Source: Clostridium sp. CAG:1024
GTDB taxonomy: Bacteria; Bacillota; Clostridia; Christensenellales; CAG-138
Assembly: GCA_000432015.1 (NCBI GenBank)
Contig: HF985534.1
Location: forward strand, 20,720 to 53,627
Reading direction: 5' to 3'
Length of the DNA: 32,908 bases
Part shown: positions 24,148 to 32,300 of the stretch, in pieces
Layout: the number at the start of each line of letters is the position of its first letter
Position numbering within the stretch: the stretch's first letter is position 1
Notes under the pieces: model-generated
What the model saw: only the letters and a program-made list of their open reading frames with translations
What the model was told of the DNA's origin: nothing
Database searches by the model: none
Made by a program: the position numbers and the translations under genes

Positions 24148-24177
24148 TTAATTATGTATGCGTCCCATCGAGGTGTT

Positions 24178-25242
24178 ATGGAAAAACGATATTCTAGCAA
24201 TCGAGCTAATAATAACTCTCGTCAATATGCACGAAATGAGCGCCGCCGCAAAAAGAAAATGCGCCGGATTGTTTTGATTTGCATACTGTTTGTCCTTGCA
24301 AGTGTCACGCTTGCTTTGCTGGTATATGCGGAATCGCCCGCCCTGCTTCGCAAGCCTGTGTCCAGTACTGCCGCAAATACAACGCAGCCGCAAAGCACAG
24401 AGAATCTAGCATCGCCGCCGCCTTTTACACCGGAACCAGCCACTCAAGCTGCTTCACCCACTCCCACCATTGATGAGGACTGGTATAGGGAGCGCTGTGA
24501 CCAATTATACCATTACCTTGACATGTACGGAAACTTTGAGAACCCCGAAGATATCGCACAAAAGCTGTCCTCTTGGCAAATTGATAAGAATCGCAAGATG
24601 GTCGCGCTTACCTTTGATGACGGCCCTTCTCCAACGTATACGGCAATGGTGCTGGATATTTTGGAGCGCTATAATGTCCGTGCAACGTTTTTCATACAAG
24701 GATCGCATATCAGCGGAAACGAGGAGCTCTTGCAGCGTGCTCTTGCCCTTGGCTGTGAGATCGGCAATCATACGATGAATCATGAGGATTTGGAAGAGAT
24801 CTCCGATGATGAAATGCGGAATGCCGTTTCCTCTGTGAATGACTTGATGCAGGAGAAGTTTGGTTATACGCTCACGCTGCTTCGACCGCCGTACATTTCC
24901 TTTGGCAAAAAGGGCAGCGAAAAACGTGCGGCATTCGTTCAAATGCTAAAGGACTTTGATATGGCATGTATCAATCATACCCGTAGTTCGCATGATACTT
25001 ACGCCGATTACACCGCCGAGATGATCTCGGAACGGATGCTGCAATCCAAAGACGAGCTCGGTCATGGAATTGATAACTCGATTTATTTGTTTCATGACAA
25101 GTCACAGAAGACTGTCGATGCACTGCCTCGCATCATCGAGGGTTTGCTGGCGGATGAATATCAGTTGGTAACGGTCTCCGAATTGTTAAATTGCTCGGAG
25201 GAAGGCCTGCATTCTGGATGGATCTATTCAAAGGCCGATTAA
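24178..25242 (+). CDS. Membrane-anchored polysaccharide deacetylase (NodB domain, CE4 family)
   Basis: Predicted extracytoplasmic enzyme removing N-acetyl groups from a surface glycan, possibly peptidoglycan. 354 aa from ATG 24178, with GAGGTG at 24170-24175. Seen: a basic N-terminus (RRRKKKMRR) and one transmembrane anchor at about 29-50, a Pro/Thr/Ser-rich linker (52-105), then the NodB domain: TFDDGP with Asp147/Asp148, metal-ligand motif H198-T-M-N-H202, LRPPY, and YLFHD near the C-terminus. Motif 4 is unusual: the region reads INHTRSSHDT where a W-x-D type motif is common. The substrate cannot be told from sequence. Own promoter; no terminator seen before the following debris. Confidence 0.9.
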   Translation: MEKRYSSNRANNNSRQYARNERRRKKKMRRIVLICILFVLASVTLALLVYAESPALLRKPVSSTAANTTQPQSTENLASPPPFTPEPATQAASPTPTIDEDWYRERCDQLYHYLDMYGNFENPEDIAQKLSSWQIDKNRKMVALTFDDGPSPTYTAMVLDILERYNVRATFFIQGSHISGNEELLQRALALGCEIGNHTMNHEDLEEISDDEMRNAVSSVNDLMQEKFGYTLTLLRPPYISFGKKGSEKRAAFVQMLKDFDMACINHTRSSHDTYADYTAEMISERMLQSKDELGHGIDNSIYLFHDKSQKTVDALPRIIEGLLADEYQLVTVSELLNCSEEGLHSGWIYSKAD

Positions 25243-25496
25243 TGAAGTCAGATAACGGGCGTGTTTTGATTGGGCAGGCCGGTTCGTTCGTGCACTTGCT
25301 CGCCCTCCCCCTGCTCCCTCTGCCCTGAAACGCCCGCAAACTGCATCACCAATGCCGGTCAATTACCGGATCCGGTACCGTTTTATCCTGCACCACACAT
25401 CCCGTGTATTTTAGAATACATTCTCCACTTCTCCTTTTTCAGTATCGACCTCTTGCCGGAAAACATCAGGACAAAGGTCTGCAAACCAATAGGGAC
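25243..25496 (+). other. Non-coding debris preceding the MATE pseudogene
   Basis: About 250 bases with no supported gene, promoter or terminator. A proline-rich short frame is present. It may be the eroded 5' part of the MATE gene, but I see no recognisable transporter residues. Confidence 0.4.
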
Positions 25497-26334
25497 ATGA
25501 AGCCCCCGCTGCCGGTACAGGTTTTAGGCGCTATCACCAACATTGTTTTGGATCCTCTGCTCATTTTCGGCTTGTTGGGACTGCCAAAAAATAGGAATAA
25601 CAGGGGCAGCGATTGCAACCGTCACCGGGTAAACGGTCGCCGCTGCTGTAGCAGCAAAACCCGGTTTCCGCCATCTTCCCGAAATAAAGTTCAAAGCCGG
25701 ACACATCGCGAAAATATATCAGCCGGGTGTGCCGAATATTATCATGCAGTCCGCGTACACTTTCTGCATATTCGGCCTGACTATGATCCTTACCGGTTTT
25801 TCCGATCGGGCCGTTACTGTGTTAGGTCTATTGTAAATGGCAAACATTTTTCTTCATTCTCCTTGGCGCGCATCGTCCCTATCATCAGCAGCTTCAGCTA
25901 TGAGGCCAGCGACCTTGAACACTGCAACGAAACGCTGTCGGATGCGTTCCGCTTCGACCTTGTTTTGATAGCAGTCGGAACGCTATGCTTTGTAACCATA
26001 CCCGCTCCGGTGCTGCATGTATTCGTCTCGGACGAACGTGTTGTTGAAGTCGGTCAAATTGGCTTCCGCTTTATCGGTGTCAGTTTCCTGCCGATGGTCA
26101 CAACGCTCATCTTTCCAGTCTATTTTCTTTCCAGTCTATTTTCAAGCCGCAGGGGCAGATTAGCAGAGTTCCCTGCTCTTGTTCATTCATGCGGTCGTTC
26201 TATTCGTCCCGCTTGGTTACCTTTTCTCACGGTTTGGACTGAACTGGTTCCGGCTCACTTTTCCGGTCACTGAATTGCTCGCAAGCTGCGTTGGTTTGTT
26301 ATTATATCGCCGCTTTCTCACAAAAGACCGCTGA
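25497..26334 (+). pseudogene. Decayed MATE family multidrug efflux transporter
   Basis: Pieces of the middle and C-terminal half of a MATE transporter are readable in different frames. Piece 1 from 25497: LPVQVLGAITNIVLDPLLIF. A six-A run (25586-25591) shifts the frame into GITGAAIATVTG, which then meets a stop TAA at 25630. Later pieces: PNIIMQSAYTFCIFGLTMIL, then IVPIISSFSYEASDL and FVTIPAPVLHVFVSDERVVE, then FRFIGVSFLPMVTTLIFPV. A 16-base tandem duplication (26111-26142) and a TAG break it again, and the end reads FVPLGYLFSRFGLNWFRLTF to YRRFLTKDR and a stop at 26334. The N-terminal half is missing. With at least four disruptions it cannot make a working transporter. Confidence 0.9.
26111..26142. 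repeat. Perfect 16-base tandem duplication
   Basis: CTTTCCAGTCTATTTT occurs twice in succession (26111-26126, 26127-26142). Removing one copy restores the usual MATE reading FPVYFQAAGA, so the duplication is a secondary lesion in the pseudogene. Confidence 0.92.
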
Positions 26335-26373
26335 TACTATTCGCTCGCAGACAGCCTATTCAATATTTTTCAG

Positions 26374-26420
26374 ACACATTCGTCCGCTTCTTCTCGGGCG
26401 GATGCGTCTATTTTAATTTT
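26374..26420 (+). terminator. Probable rho-independent terminator after the MATE pseudogene
   Basis: Imperfect 14-base stem (26374-26387 with 26396-26409; one mismatch and two G-T pairs) with an 8-base loop, followed by TATTTTAATTT. Confidence 0.7.
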
Positions 26421-26476
26421 CGCTGCTTTCTCTGGAAAACCTTCCCGTCTGCTTCGTGCGCGCGTCTCCGTCGAAT

Positions 26477-26511
26477 AAAAAAATTCTCACGCTTACAATA
26501 CAGCGTGAGAA
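26477..26511 (-). terminator. Rho-independent terminator of tRNA-Trp
   Basis: On the minus strand TTCTCACGCT and AGCGTGAGAA (26502-26511 and 26484-26493) form a perfect 10-base stem followed by seven T. It lies 6 bases past the tRNA 3' end. Confidence 0.92.
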
Positions 26512-26517
26512 CGAATC

Positions 26518-26591
26518 TGGCAGGGGCAGAAGGACTCGAACCCTCAAGAACGGTTTTGGAGACCGCTATGTTACCATTACATCATGCCCCT
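26518..26591 (-). tRNA. tRNA-Trp (anticodon CCA)
   Basis: 74 bases including an encoded 3' CCA (26518-26520). Acceptor stem AGGGGCA/TGCCCCT with G discriminator, D stem ATGT/ACAT, anticodon stem GCGGT/ACCGT, loop CTCCAAA with anticodon CCA, T stem GAGGG/CCTTC with loop TTCGAGT. All stems pair. A36-A37-A38 is the MiaA recognition triplet, so A37 is expected to carry i6A or ms2i6A, made by MiaA and MiaB encoded in this window. It has its own consensus promoter and terminator and is a single-gene transcript. Confidence 0.96.
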
Positions 26592-26607
26592 AAAAGCCAA
26601 TGAAAAT

Positions 26608-26636
26608 ATTATACCACTCGCGTTTTGTGCTGTCAA
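26608..26636 (-). promoter_or_regulatory. Consensus promoter of tRNA-Trp
   Basis: Minus strand TTGACA (26631-26636), 17-base spacer, TATAAT (26608-26613): a perfect sigma-A consensus. The dipeptidase stop codon TGA lies inside the -35 hexamer. Confidence 0.9.
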
Positions 26637-27559
26637 ACAAATTGTAGCATATAACCGTATAAATTTTGGAACATCACCTTTTCCACCTCGGATTCAGACA
26701 ACCCGCTTTCAAGCAAAGCGTCCGCAAGCGTCGGAAAATCTCGGCTCGTCCTGAGATCCACGGGATATCGCCCCATCCCATCAAAATCAGAACCGATCGC
26801 GCAGCAATCTATTCCGCCCACATCGATAATATGCTGAATATGCGAGACAATATTGCTAATAGCAGCAGTGTGCCCTTTACATAACTGTTTATAATAGAAA
26901 TTCACCCCGACCGTGCCGCCGCGTCTTGAGATCTCACGGATATGATCGTCTGCCAAAGACCTTGGCGAGGCATAGACCGCCCTTGCATTGGAATGCGATG
27001 CAAACACCGGCGCATCGCAGCGTTCCAAAACATCATCGATCGCGTGATCAGACAAATGGGAAACGTCAATTGCAATACCCAGATCGCACATTTCGTCAAT
27101 GATCTCGCATCCCAAAGGCGTTAGCCCTTTGTTGCCTCGTGCAAGAGCTGCGCCGCCGAGCTCGTTATTATCATTCCATGTAAGCGTCATCGCGCGCACG
27201 CCCAGGCGGTAGAGCGTTCGCAGCATTGCATGGCTTCCTTCAATGGCCTCGCCCCCTTCGACCGTGAGCACTGTTGCGATCTTTCCGCAAGTCGGATCAA
27301 AATCTTTCGTCAATGGCGTAAGCTCTTCGTTAGAATCAAGCATACGTTCATATGCGTCTATCATGGCAAGGCACTGGTGCAGCGGTGGGACACGAAGCGC
27401 CATATCGGTCCAAGCGGCAAACAGCTGGAGCGCCACCCCGCCCTCTTGCATGTCACGCAGGCGAATGGCTTGATCTGCTTTCGGCTTTCTCAGGTCATAA
27501 CCGCGCTCAACCATGCCGTACAAGAAATCGCAGTGCCCATCCGCAACATGAAACCGCAT
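26633..27559 (-). CDS. Membrane dipeptidase-type metallopeptidase, M19 family
   Basis: 308 aa from ATG 27559, preceded by a purine-rich GGGGAG site; the 12-codon upstream extension is not supported. Seen: the zinc ligands of the renal dipeptidase family, His9 and Asp11 in ADGHCD, Glu101 in TVEGGEA, His168 in DVSHLSD, His189 in ASHSNAR, and the GSDFDGM aspartate near the C-terminus. No signal peptide or membrane segment is seen, so it is probably cytosolic despite the family name. Expected to hydrolyse dipeptides; the specific substrate is unknown. Follows rny after a hairpin and ends within the promoter of tRNA-Trp. Confidence 0.92.
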   Translation of the reverse strand: MRFHVADGHCDFLYGMVERGYDLRKPKADQAIRLRDMQEGGVALQLFAAWTDMALRVPPLHQCLAMIDAYERMLDSNEELTPLTKDFDPTCGKIATVLTVEGGEAIEGSHAMLRTLYRLGVRAMTLTWNDNNELGGAALARGNKGLTPLGCEIIDEMCDLGIAIDVSHLSDHAIDDVLERCDAPVFASHSNARAVYASPRSLADDHIREISRRGGTVGVNFYYKQLCKGHTAAISNIVSHIQHIIDVGGIDCCAIGSDFDGMGRYPVDLRTSRDFPTLADALLESGLSESEVEKVMFQNLYGYMLQFV

Positions 27560-27582
27560 AACCTCGTCTCCCCTCTCAAGGA

Positions 27583-27609
27583 AAAGGATATGCAAAACGC
27601 ATATCCTTT
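27583..27609 (-). terminator. Hairpin/terminator between rny and the dipeptidase gene
   Basis: Perfect 11-base stem (AAAGGATATGC and its complement) with a 5-base loop, ending in TTTTCC on the minus strand. The T-run is short and the dipeptidase has no clear promoter of its own, so it may only partly stop transcription from rny. Confidence 0.6.
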
Positions 27610-27633
27610 ATCAATTCAATCCTTCATTGAGCT

Positions 27634-29175
27634 TTATTTCGCATAATCTACCGTGCGCGTCTCACGAATCACATTGACCTTGATCTGACCGGGATACTCC
27701 AATTCGGATTCGATCCGTTTGGCAACATCCTTGGCCAAAATAACCGTGTCGGTATCGCTGACGCGGTCGGGCTTAACAATGATACGCACCTCACGGCCCG
27801 CCTGAATTGCAAACGATGTGTCAACGCCCTCAAACGAATTTGCGATCTCTTCCAGTTTCTCCAACCGTTTGATATAAGTCTCAAGCGTCTCGCGACGGGC
27901 GCCAGGACGGGCAGCAGAGATTGCATCCGCAGCCTGAACGAGTACAGCCTCCACGGTCGTCGGATCAACATCGCCATGGTGCGCCATAATTGCATGAACG
28001 ACCTGATTGTTCTCGCGGAACTTCTTTGCAAGGTCAGCGCCGATCTGCGCATGCGAGCCCTCGACTTCATGATCGATCGATTTTCCGATATCGTGCAGAA
28101 GTCCCGCTCTCTTTGCAAGTGCAACGTTTGCACCGATTTCTGCAGCCATCATACCCGCGAGGTGTGCAACTTCTATGGAATGATTCAAAACATTCTGGCC
28201 ATAACTCGTGCGATAACGCATTCTGCCAAGATAACGAACCAGTTCATGATGCAAGCCATGGATACCGGTGTTGAGAACGGCCTGTTCTCCGGCTTCCCGG
28301 ATCTGCGCATCGACTTCTTTTTTCGCCTTCTCGACCATTTCCTCAATGCGCGCAGGATGGATGCGTCCATCCAAAATGAGTTTTTCGAGTGCGATTCTTG
28401 CGATTTCACGGCGAACCGGATCAAAACCGGACAGGATCACGGCCTCCGGTGTATCATCGATGATGAGATCGATGCCGGTCGCCGTTTCGAGAGCACGGAT
28501 GTTTCTGCCTTCGCGGCCGATAATACGTCCCTTCATTTCATCGTTCGGCAGCGGAACAACGGAAACCGTTGTTTCTGCAACCTGATCTGCGGCGCAGCGC
28601 TGGATCGCGAGAGAAATGATATTGCGGGCGCGCTTATCCGCCTCTTCCTTTGTCTTTGCCTCGATATCACGCAAAAGCAGCGCCATATCGTGCCGTGCTT
28701 CGCGCTCAACATTTTCGAGCAGCATTTCTTTTGCAGCATCCATGGACATGCCGGAGATCGTTTCCAATTCGGTCATCTGCTTGGCATGGAGCTCCGCAAT
28801 GTCGGCCTGCATACGATCAACATCCGCTTCTTTGTCTGCCAGCGCTTTTTCGCGCTGCTCAATCCCGTCAAGCTTCTTCTCGATCGACTCTTCGCGTTGG
28901 AACAGGCGTCGTTCCGTGCGCTGAAGCTCGCTGCGCCGTTCACGATTTTCCTTTTCGGCTTCTGTACGAACTTTGAAAACTTCTTCCTTCGCCTCAAGGA
29001 TCATTTCTTTTTTGATTTCAGATGCCTTGGTACGTGCGTCTTCGTAAAGCTTTTTGACGGCGTCCTCAGCCTTTGCCACCTTTGCCTCGGCAACATTTTT
29101 TCTGTACATGTAGCCGACCAAAAGACAAATCGCTGATGCTGCAACAATCAGCGCTATTGCAATCCAAACATTCAT
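27634..29175 (-). CDS. rny: Ribonuclease Y
   Basis: Membrane-bound endoribonuclease that starts mRNA decay. 513 aa from ATG 29175 (GGAG 8 bases upstream); a 14-codon extension upstream lacks a better site. Seen: N-terminal transmembrane helix at about 3-23, a long charged coiled coil (about 25-190), a KH domain with GRIIGREGRNIRALE, and an HD domain with HSIEVAHLAG, LLHDIGK and AHHGD. All metal-binding residues are present. The RicA-like protein at 12328 belongs to a complex that works with this enzyme in Bacillus. Transcribed from its own promoter with a leader of about 135 bases. Confidence 0.96.
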   Translation of the reverse strand: MNVWIAIALIVAASAICLLVGYMYRKNVAEAKVAKAEDAVKKLYEDARTKASEIKKEMILEAKEEVFKVRTEAEKENRERRSELQRTERRLFQREESIEKKLDGIEQREKALADKEADVDRMQADIAELHAKQMTELETISGMSMDAAKEMLLENVEREARHDMALLLRDIEAKTKEEADKRARNIISLAIQRCAADQVAETTVSVVPLPNDEMKGRIIGREGRNIRALETATGIDLIIDDTPEAVILSGFDPVRREIARIALEKLILDGRIHPARIEEMVEKAKKEVDAQIREAGEQAVLNTGIHGLHHELVRYLGRMRYRTSYGQNVLNHSIEVAHLAGMMAAEIGANVALAKRAGLLHDIGKSIDHEVEGSHAQIGADLAKKFRENNQVVHAIMAHHGDVDPTTVEAVLVQAADAISAARPGARRETLETYIKRLEKLEEIANSFEGVDTSFAIQAGREVRIIVKPDRVSDTDTVILAKDVAKRIESELEYPGQIKVNVIRETRTVDYAK

Positions 29176-29205
29176 TAGGTTATCTCCAGTCATCTCTATA
29201 GTAAT

Positions 29206-29231
29206 ATAACCGAGCATCCCTGCCCGGTTAT
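29206..29231 (-). promoter_or_regulatory. Hairpin in the rny leader
   Basis: ATAACCGGGC (29222-29231) pairs with GCTCGGTTAT (29206-29215) through one G-T pair around a 6-base loop, about 30 bases before the rny start codon. No T-run follows, so it is not a terminator; a role in stability or translation is possible. Confidence 0.5.
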
Positions 29232-29316
29232 TTATGCAACGGCCTACATCATAGCAAACAAAACAACAATCTATAATGAAACACCTAACAACAGTAGTGC
29301 AGGATTACTCTTATTG

Positions 29317-29345
29317 ATTATATCGCGCCATCTGTTTTCAGTCAA
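29317..29345 (-). promoter_or_regulatory. Promoter of rny
   Basis: Minus strand TTGACT at 29340-29345, 17-base spacer, TATAAT at 29317-29322. The -35 box touches the polC stop codon. Confidence 0.8.
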
Positions 29346-32300
29346 GCGAAAACAAAGAAATCTGGTTTTCTTTCGGCAGCGCATCAAAGCAGCCGTTTTG
29401 CTCGAGTGCTCCTACTACACCACTGTTTGCGCCGGTCCTTGTTTGAAAATCCTCGACCGAAACAAATCGCTCCGTCCCGCGTTTTTCCACCATCGAAACC
29501 GCCGCATTATCCCCGACGCCGGGAATGGAGTTGAACGGCGGCCGCAAAGCGTTTCCTTCGATCAAAAACTTCGTTGCCTCAGAGCGATAGATGTCAACCG
29601 GCAGCAGGGCGATCCCGCGCAGGTTCATCTCATAAACGACCTCCAGAATCGTTTGGATCTCTTTATCGCGTTTCTTTTCCGCCGGCTCCTTTGTCTGGGA
29701 GTTTTTATCCAGCTCTTTGATCGCCGCAAGTACTTTCTCGGGACCGCCGGACGCCAGTGTTACATCGAATGCGTCTGCACGCACAGAAAAGTACACCGCA
29801 TAGAACGCAAGCGGGTAATGTACTTTATAATAAGCGATGCGAAACGCCATTGTCACATAGGCCACAGCATGCCCTCTTGGGAACATGTACTTTATCTTAT
29901 GGCAAGAGTCTATAAACCAGGCCGGGATATTCCCATCGATCAGAGCCTGTTCCATCTCCGGCGTCAGTCCTCTGCCCTTTCGGACACTTTCCATGATCTT
30001 AAACGACAACGAAGCGTCCATGCCATGCGCGATCAAGTAGGTCATAATGTCATCGCGTGTACATAGCACCTCCGATAGTTTCGCTATTTTATTCGTGACG
30101 AGCGGCTCAGCATTGTTCAGCCAAACATCCGTTCCGTGTGTCAAACCGGAAATACGGACAAGTTCCTCCATCGTCGAAGGCTTCGTGCTCTCCAGCACGC
30201 CTCGGACAAAGCCGGTCCCGAATTCCGGCACGCCGAGCGACCCAACCGTACACTCCAGTCCGCTAAGATCGATGCCGAGTGACTCGGTCGACGAAAACAG
30301 GCGCATTGTATCCGGGTCATCAAGGGGTATGCTCCGTGGATTCAACCCGGTAATATCCTCCAGCATGCGCAGCGCCGTCGGATCGTCGTGTCCGAGTATA
30401 TCCAATTTGACAAGACGATCGTCCATTGCATGGAAATCAAAATGCGTCGTTATCGTGTTCTTATCCTTTTTATCGGCAGGATACTGAACGGGCGTGTAGT
30501 CCAGGATATCATCGTCCTTCGGCACGATAACGATTCCGCCTGGGTGCTGTCCCGTTGTTACCTTAACATTGAGACACCCCTTGCAGAGGCGTTCCATCTC
30601 TGCTTTTCGCAGAGTTCTTCCCGTCTCTTCCATATAATGATAAATGCACTCAAATGCTTTGCGTTCGGCAAGGCCGGAAATCGTACCTGCGCGGAATGCA
30701 TGTCCAACGCCGAACATCTCTTCAACATACTTATGTGCGACGGGTTGGTATTCTCCGGAGAAATTCAGGTCGATATCCGGCGTCTTGTCGCCTTTAAAGC
30801 CGAGGAATACCTCGAAAGGAATCTCATATCCTTTTTTCTCATACTTTGTTCCGCATATCGGACAGTTTTTGTTCGGAAGGTCAACGCCGCAGTCAGACTC
30901 CGGGCAAACGACGTCAAATTCGCTGTGCTTACAGTTCGGACAAATATAATGCGGCTGAAGGGGATTGACTTCTGTAATCCCAGCCATGGTCGCAACAAAT
31001 GACGAGCCGACCGAGCCACGCGAACCAACGAGGTATCCGTCGCTCAGAGATTTATGCACAAGCCGCTGCGCCATGAGATACAGCGACGCGTAGCCGTTGC
31101 CGATGATGGACTTCAGCTCGCGGTCAAGTCTCCCCTGTACCACGTCCGGCAGAGGGTCACCATAGATTCGATGCGCCTCATTGACCGCCATATCGTGCAG
31201 CTCCTGGCTTGCATTTGGGATCTCCGGCGCATGCGTGCCATCCGGGAAAGGCTTAAGCTCGTCGCACAGATCCGCGATCATATTGGGCGTTTCAACAACG
31301 ACTCGGTGTGCTTCCTCAGCGCCGAGATATGCAAACTCCTCCAGCATCTCGTCCGTTGTCTTAAAGTATAGCGGCGCCTGCTGATCCGCGTCTGAGAATC
31401 CAAGCTTGTACATCAGTATTTTTCGGAACGCCGCATCTTCCGGGTCAAGAAAATGCACGTCTCCCGTTGCGGCGACAGGTTTACCAAGCTCCTTGCCAAG
31501 ATCCACAATTCGACGGTTGATATTCCTCAGCGCCTCATCATCCGAAACGATCTGTTCCCGCACCATAAACGCATTGTTTCCGAGGGGCTGGATCTCCAGA
31601 AAGTCATACCATTCCGCGATGCTCCTGACCTGTGCTTCGTCTGCGCCATGTACGATCGCCTGATACAATTCGCCCTGCTCGCAGGCCGAGCCAACGATTA
31701 GCCCGTCACGGTATATGGAAAGCAAGCTCTTCGGAATGGTCGGACGCGTTCTGAAATAGTCCAAGTGCGAATAGCTGATCAGTCGATACAGATTTTTCAT
31801 TCCTGCCTGCGTTTTTGCAAGCAGGATAATGTGATTGGTCTTTTGTCTATGTTTCTTCCCGGTATTCCCCTCTCCCACGGGTGCCGGGCGATGTACCGGA
31901 AGTGTTGTCACATGCAACGTCCGAAGCATATCAAGAAACTTGAGGAACACGTCCCCGGTCGCCGCGGCATCATCAATCGCCCGATGATGGTTTTCCAGGC
32001 TGATCGAGAAATGCTCACATATCGTATCAAGTTTGTGATTCTGGAGGTCGTGCAGCAAGTACCGAGCCAGCATCAACGTATCCGCATACGGCTCGTCAAA
32101 TACAATACCGTATTTCTCACTATGGTGATGGATAAAACCCACATCAAACTTTGCATTATGCGCAACGAGGCAGCAGCCATTGCAAAAAGCAGCAAAGCGT
32201 TCCAAAACATCGCGCAGCGGCGGCGCATCTGCAATCATATCGTTCGTAATGCCGGTAAGCGCCGTAATGTTTGGCGGGATCACAACACCGCCATTGATAA

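Noticed and set aside
27976..29136. 386-codon plus-strand frame opposite rny
   Set aside because: Antisense shadow of the rny coiled-coil and KH/HD coding sequence; Phe/Cys-rich, no domain.
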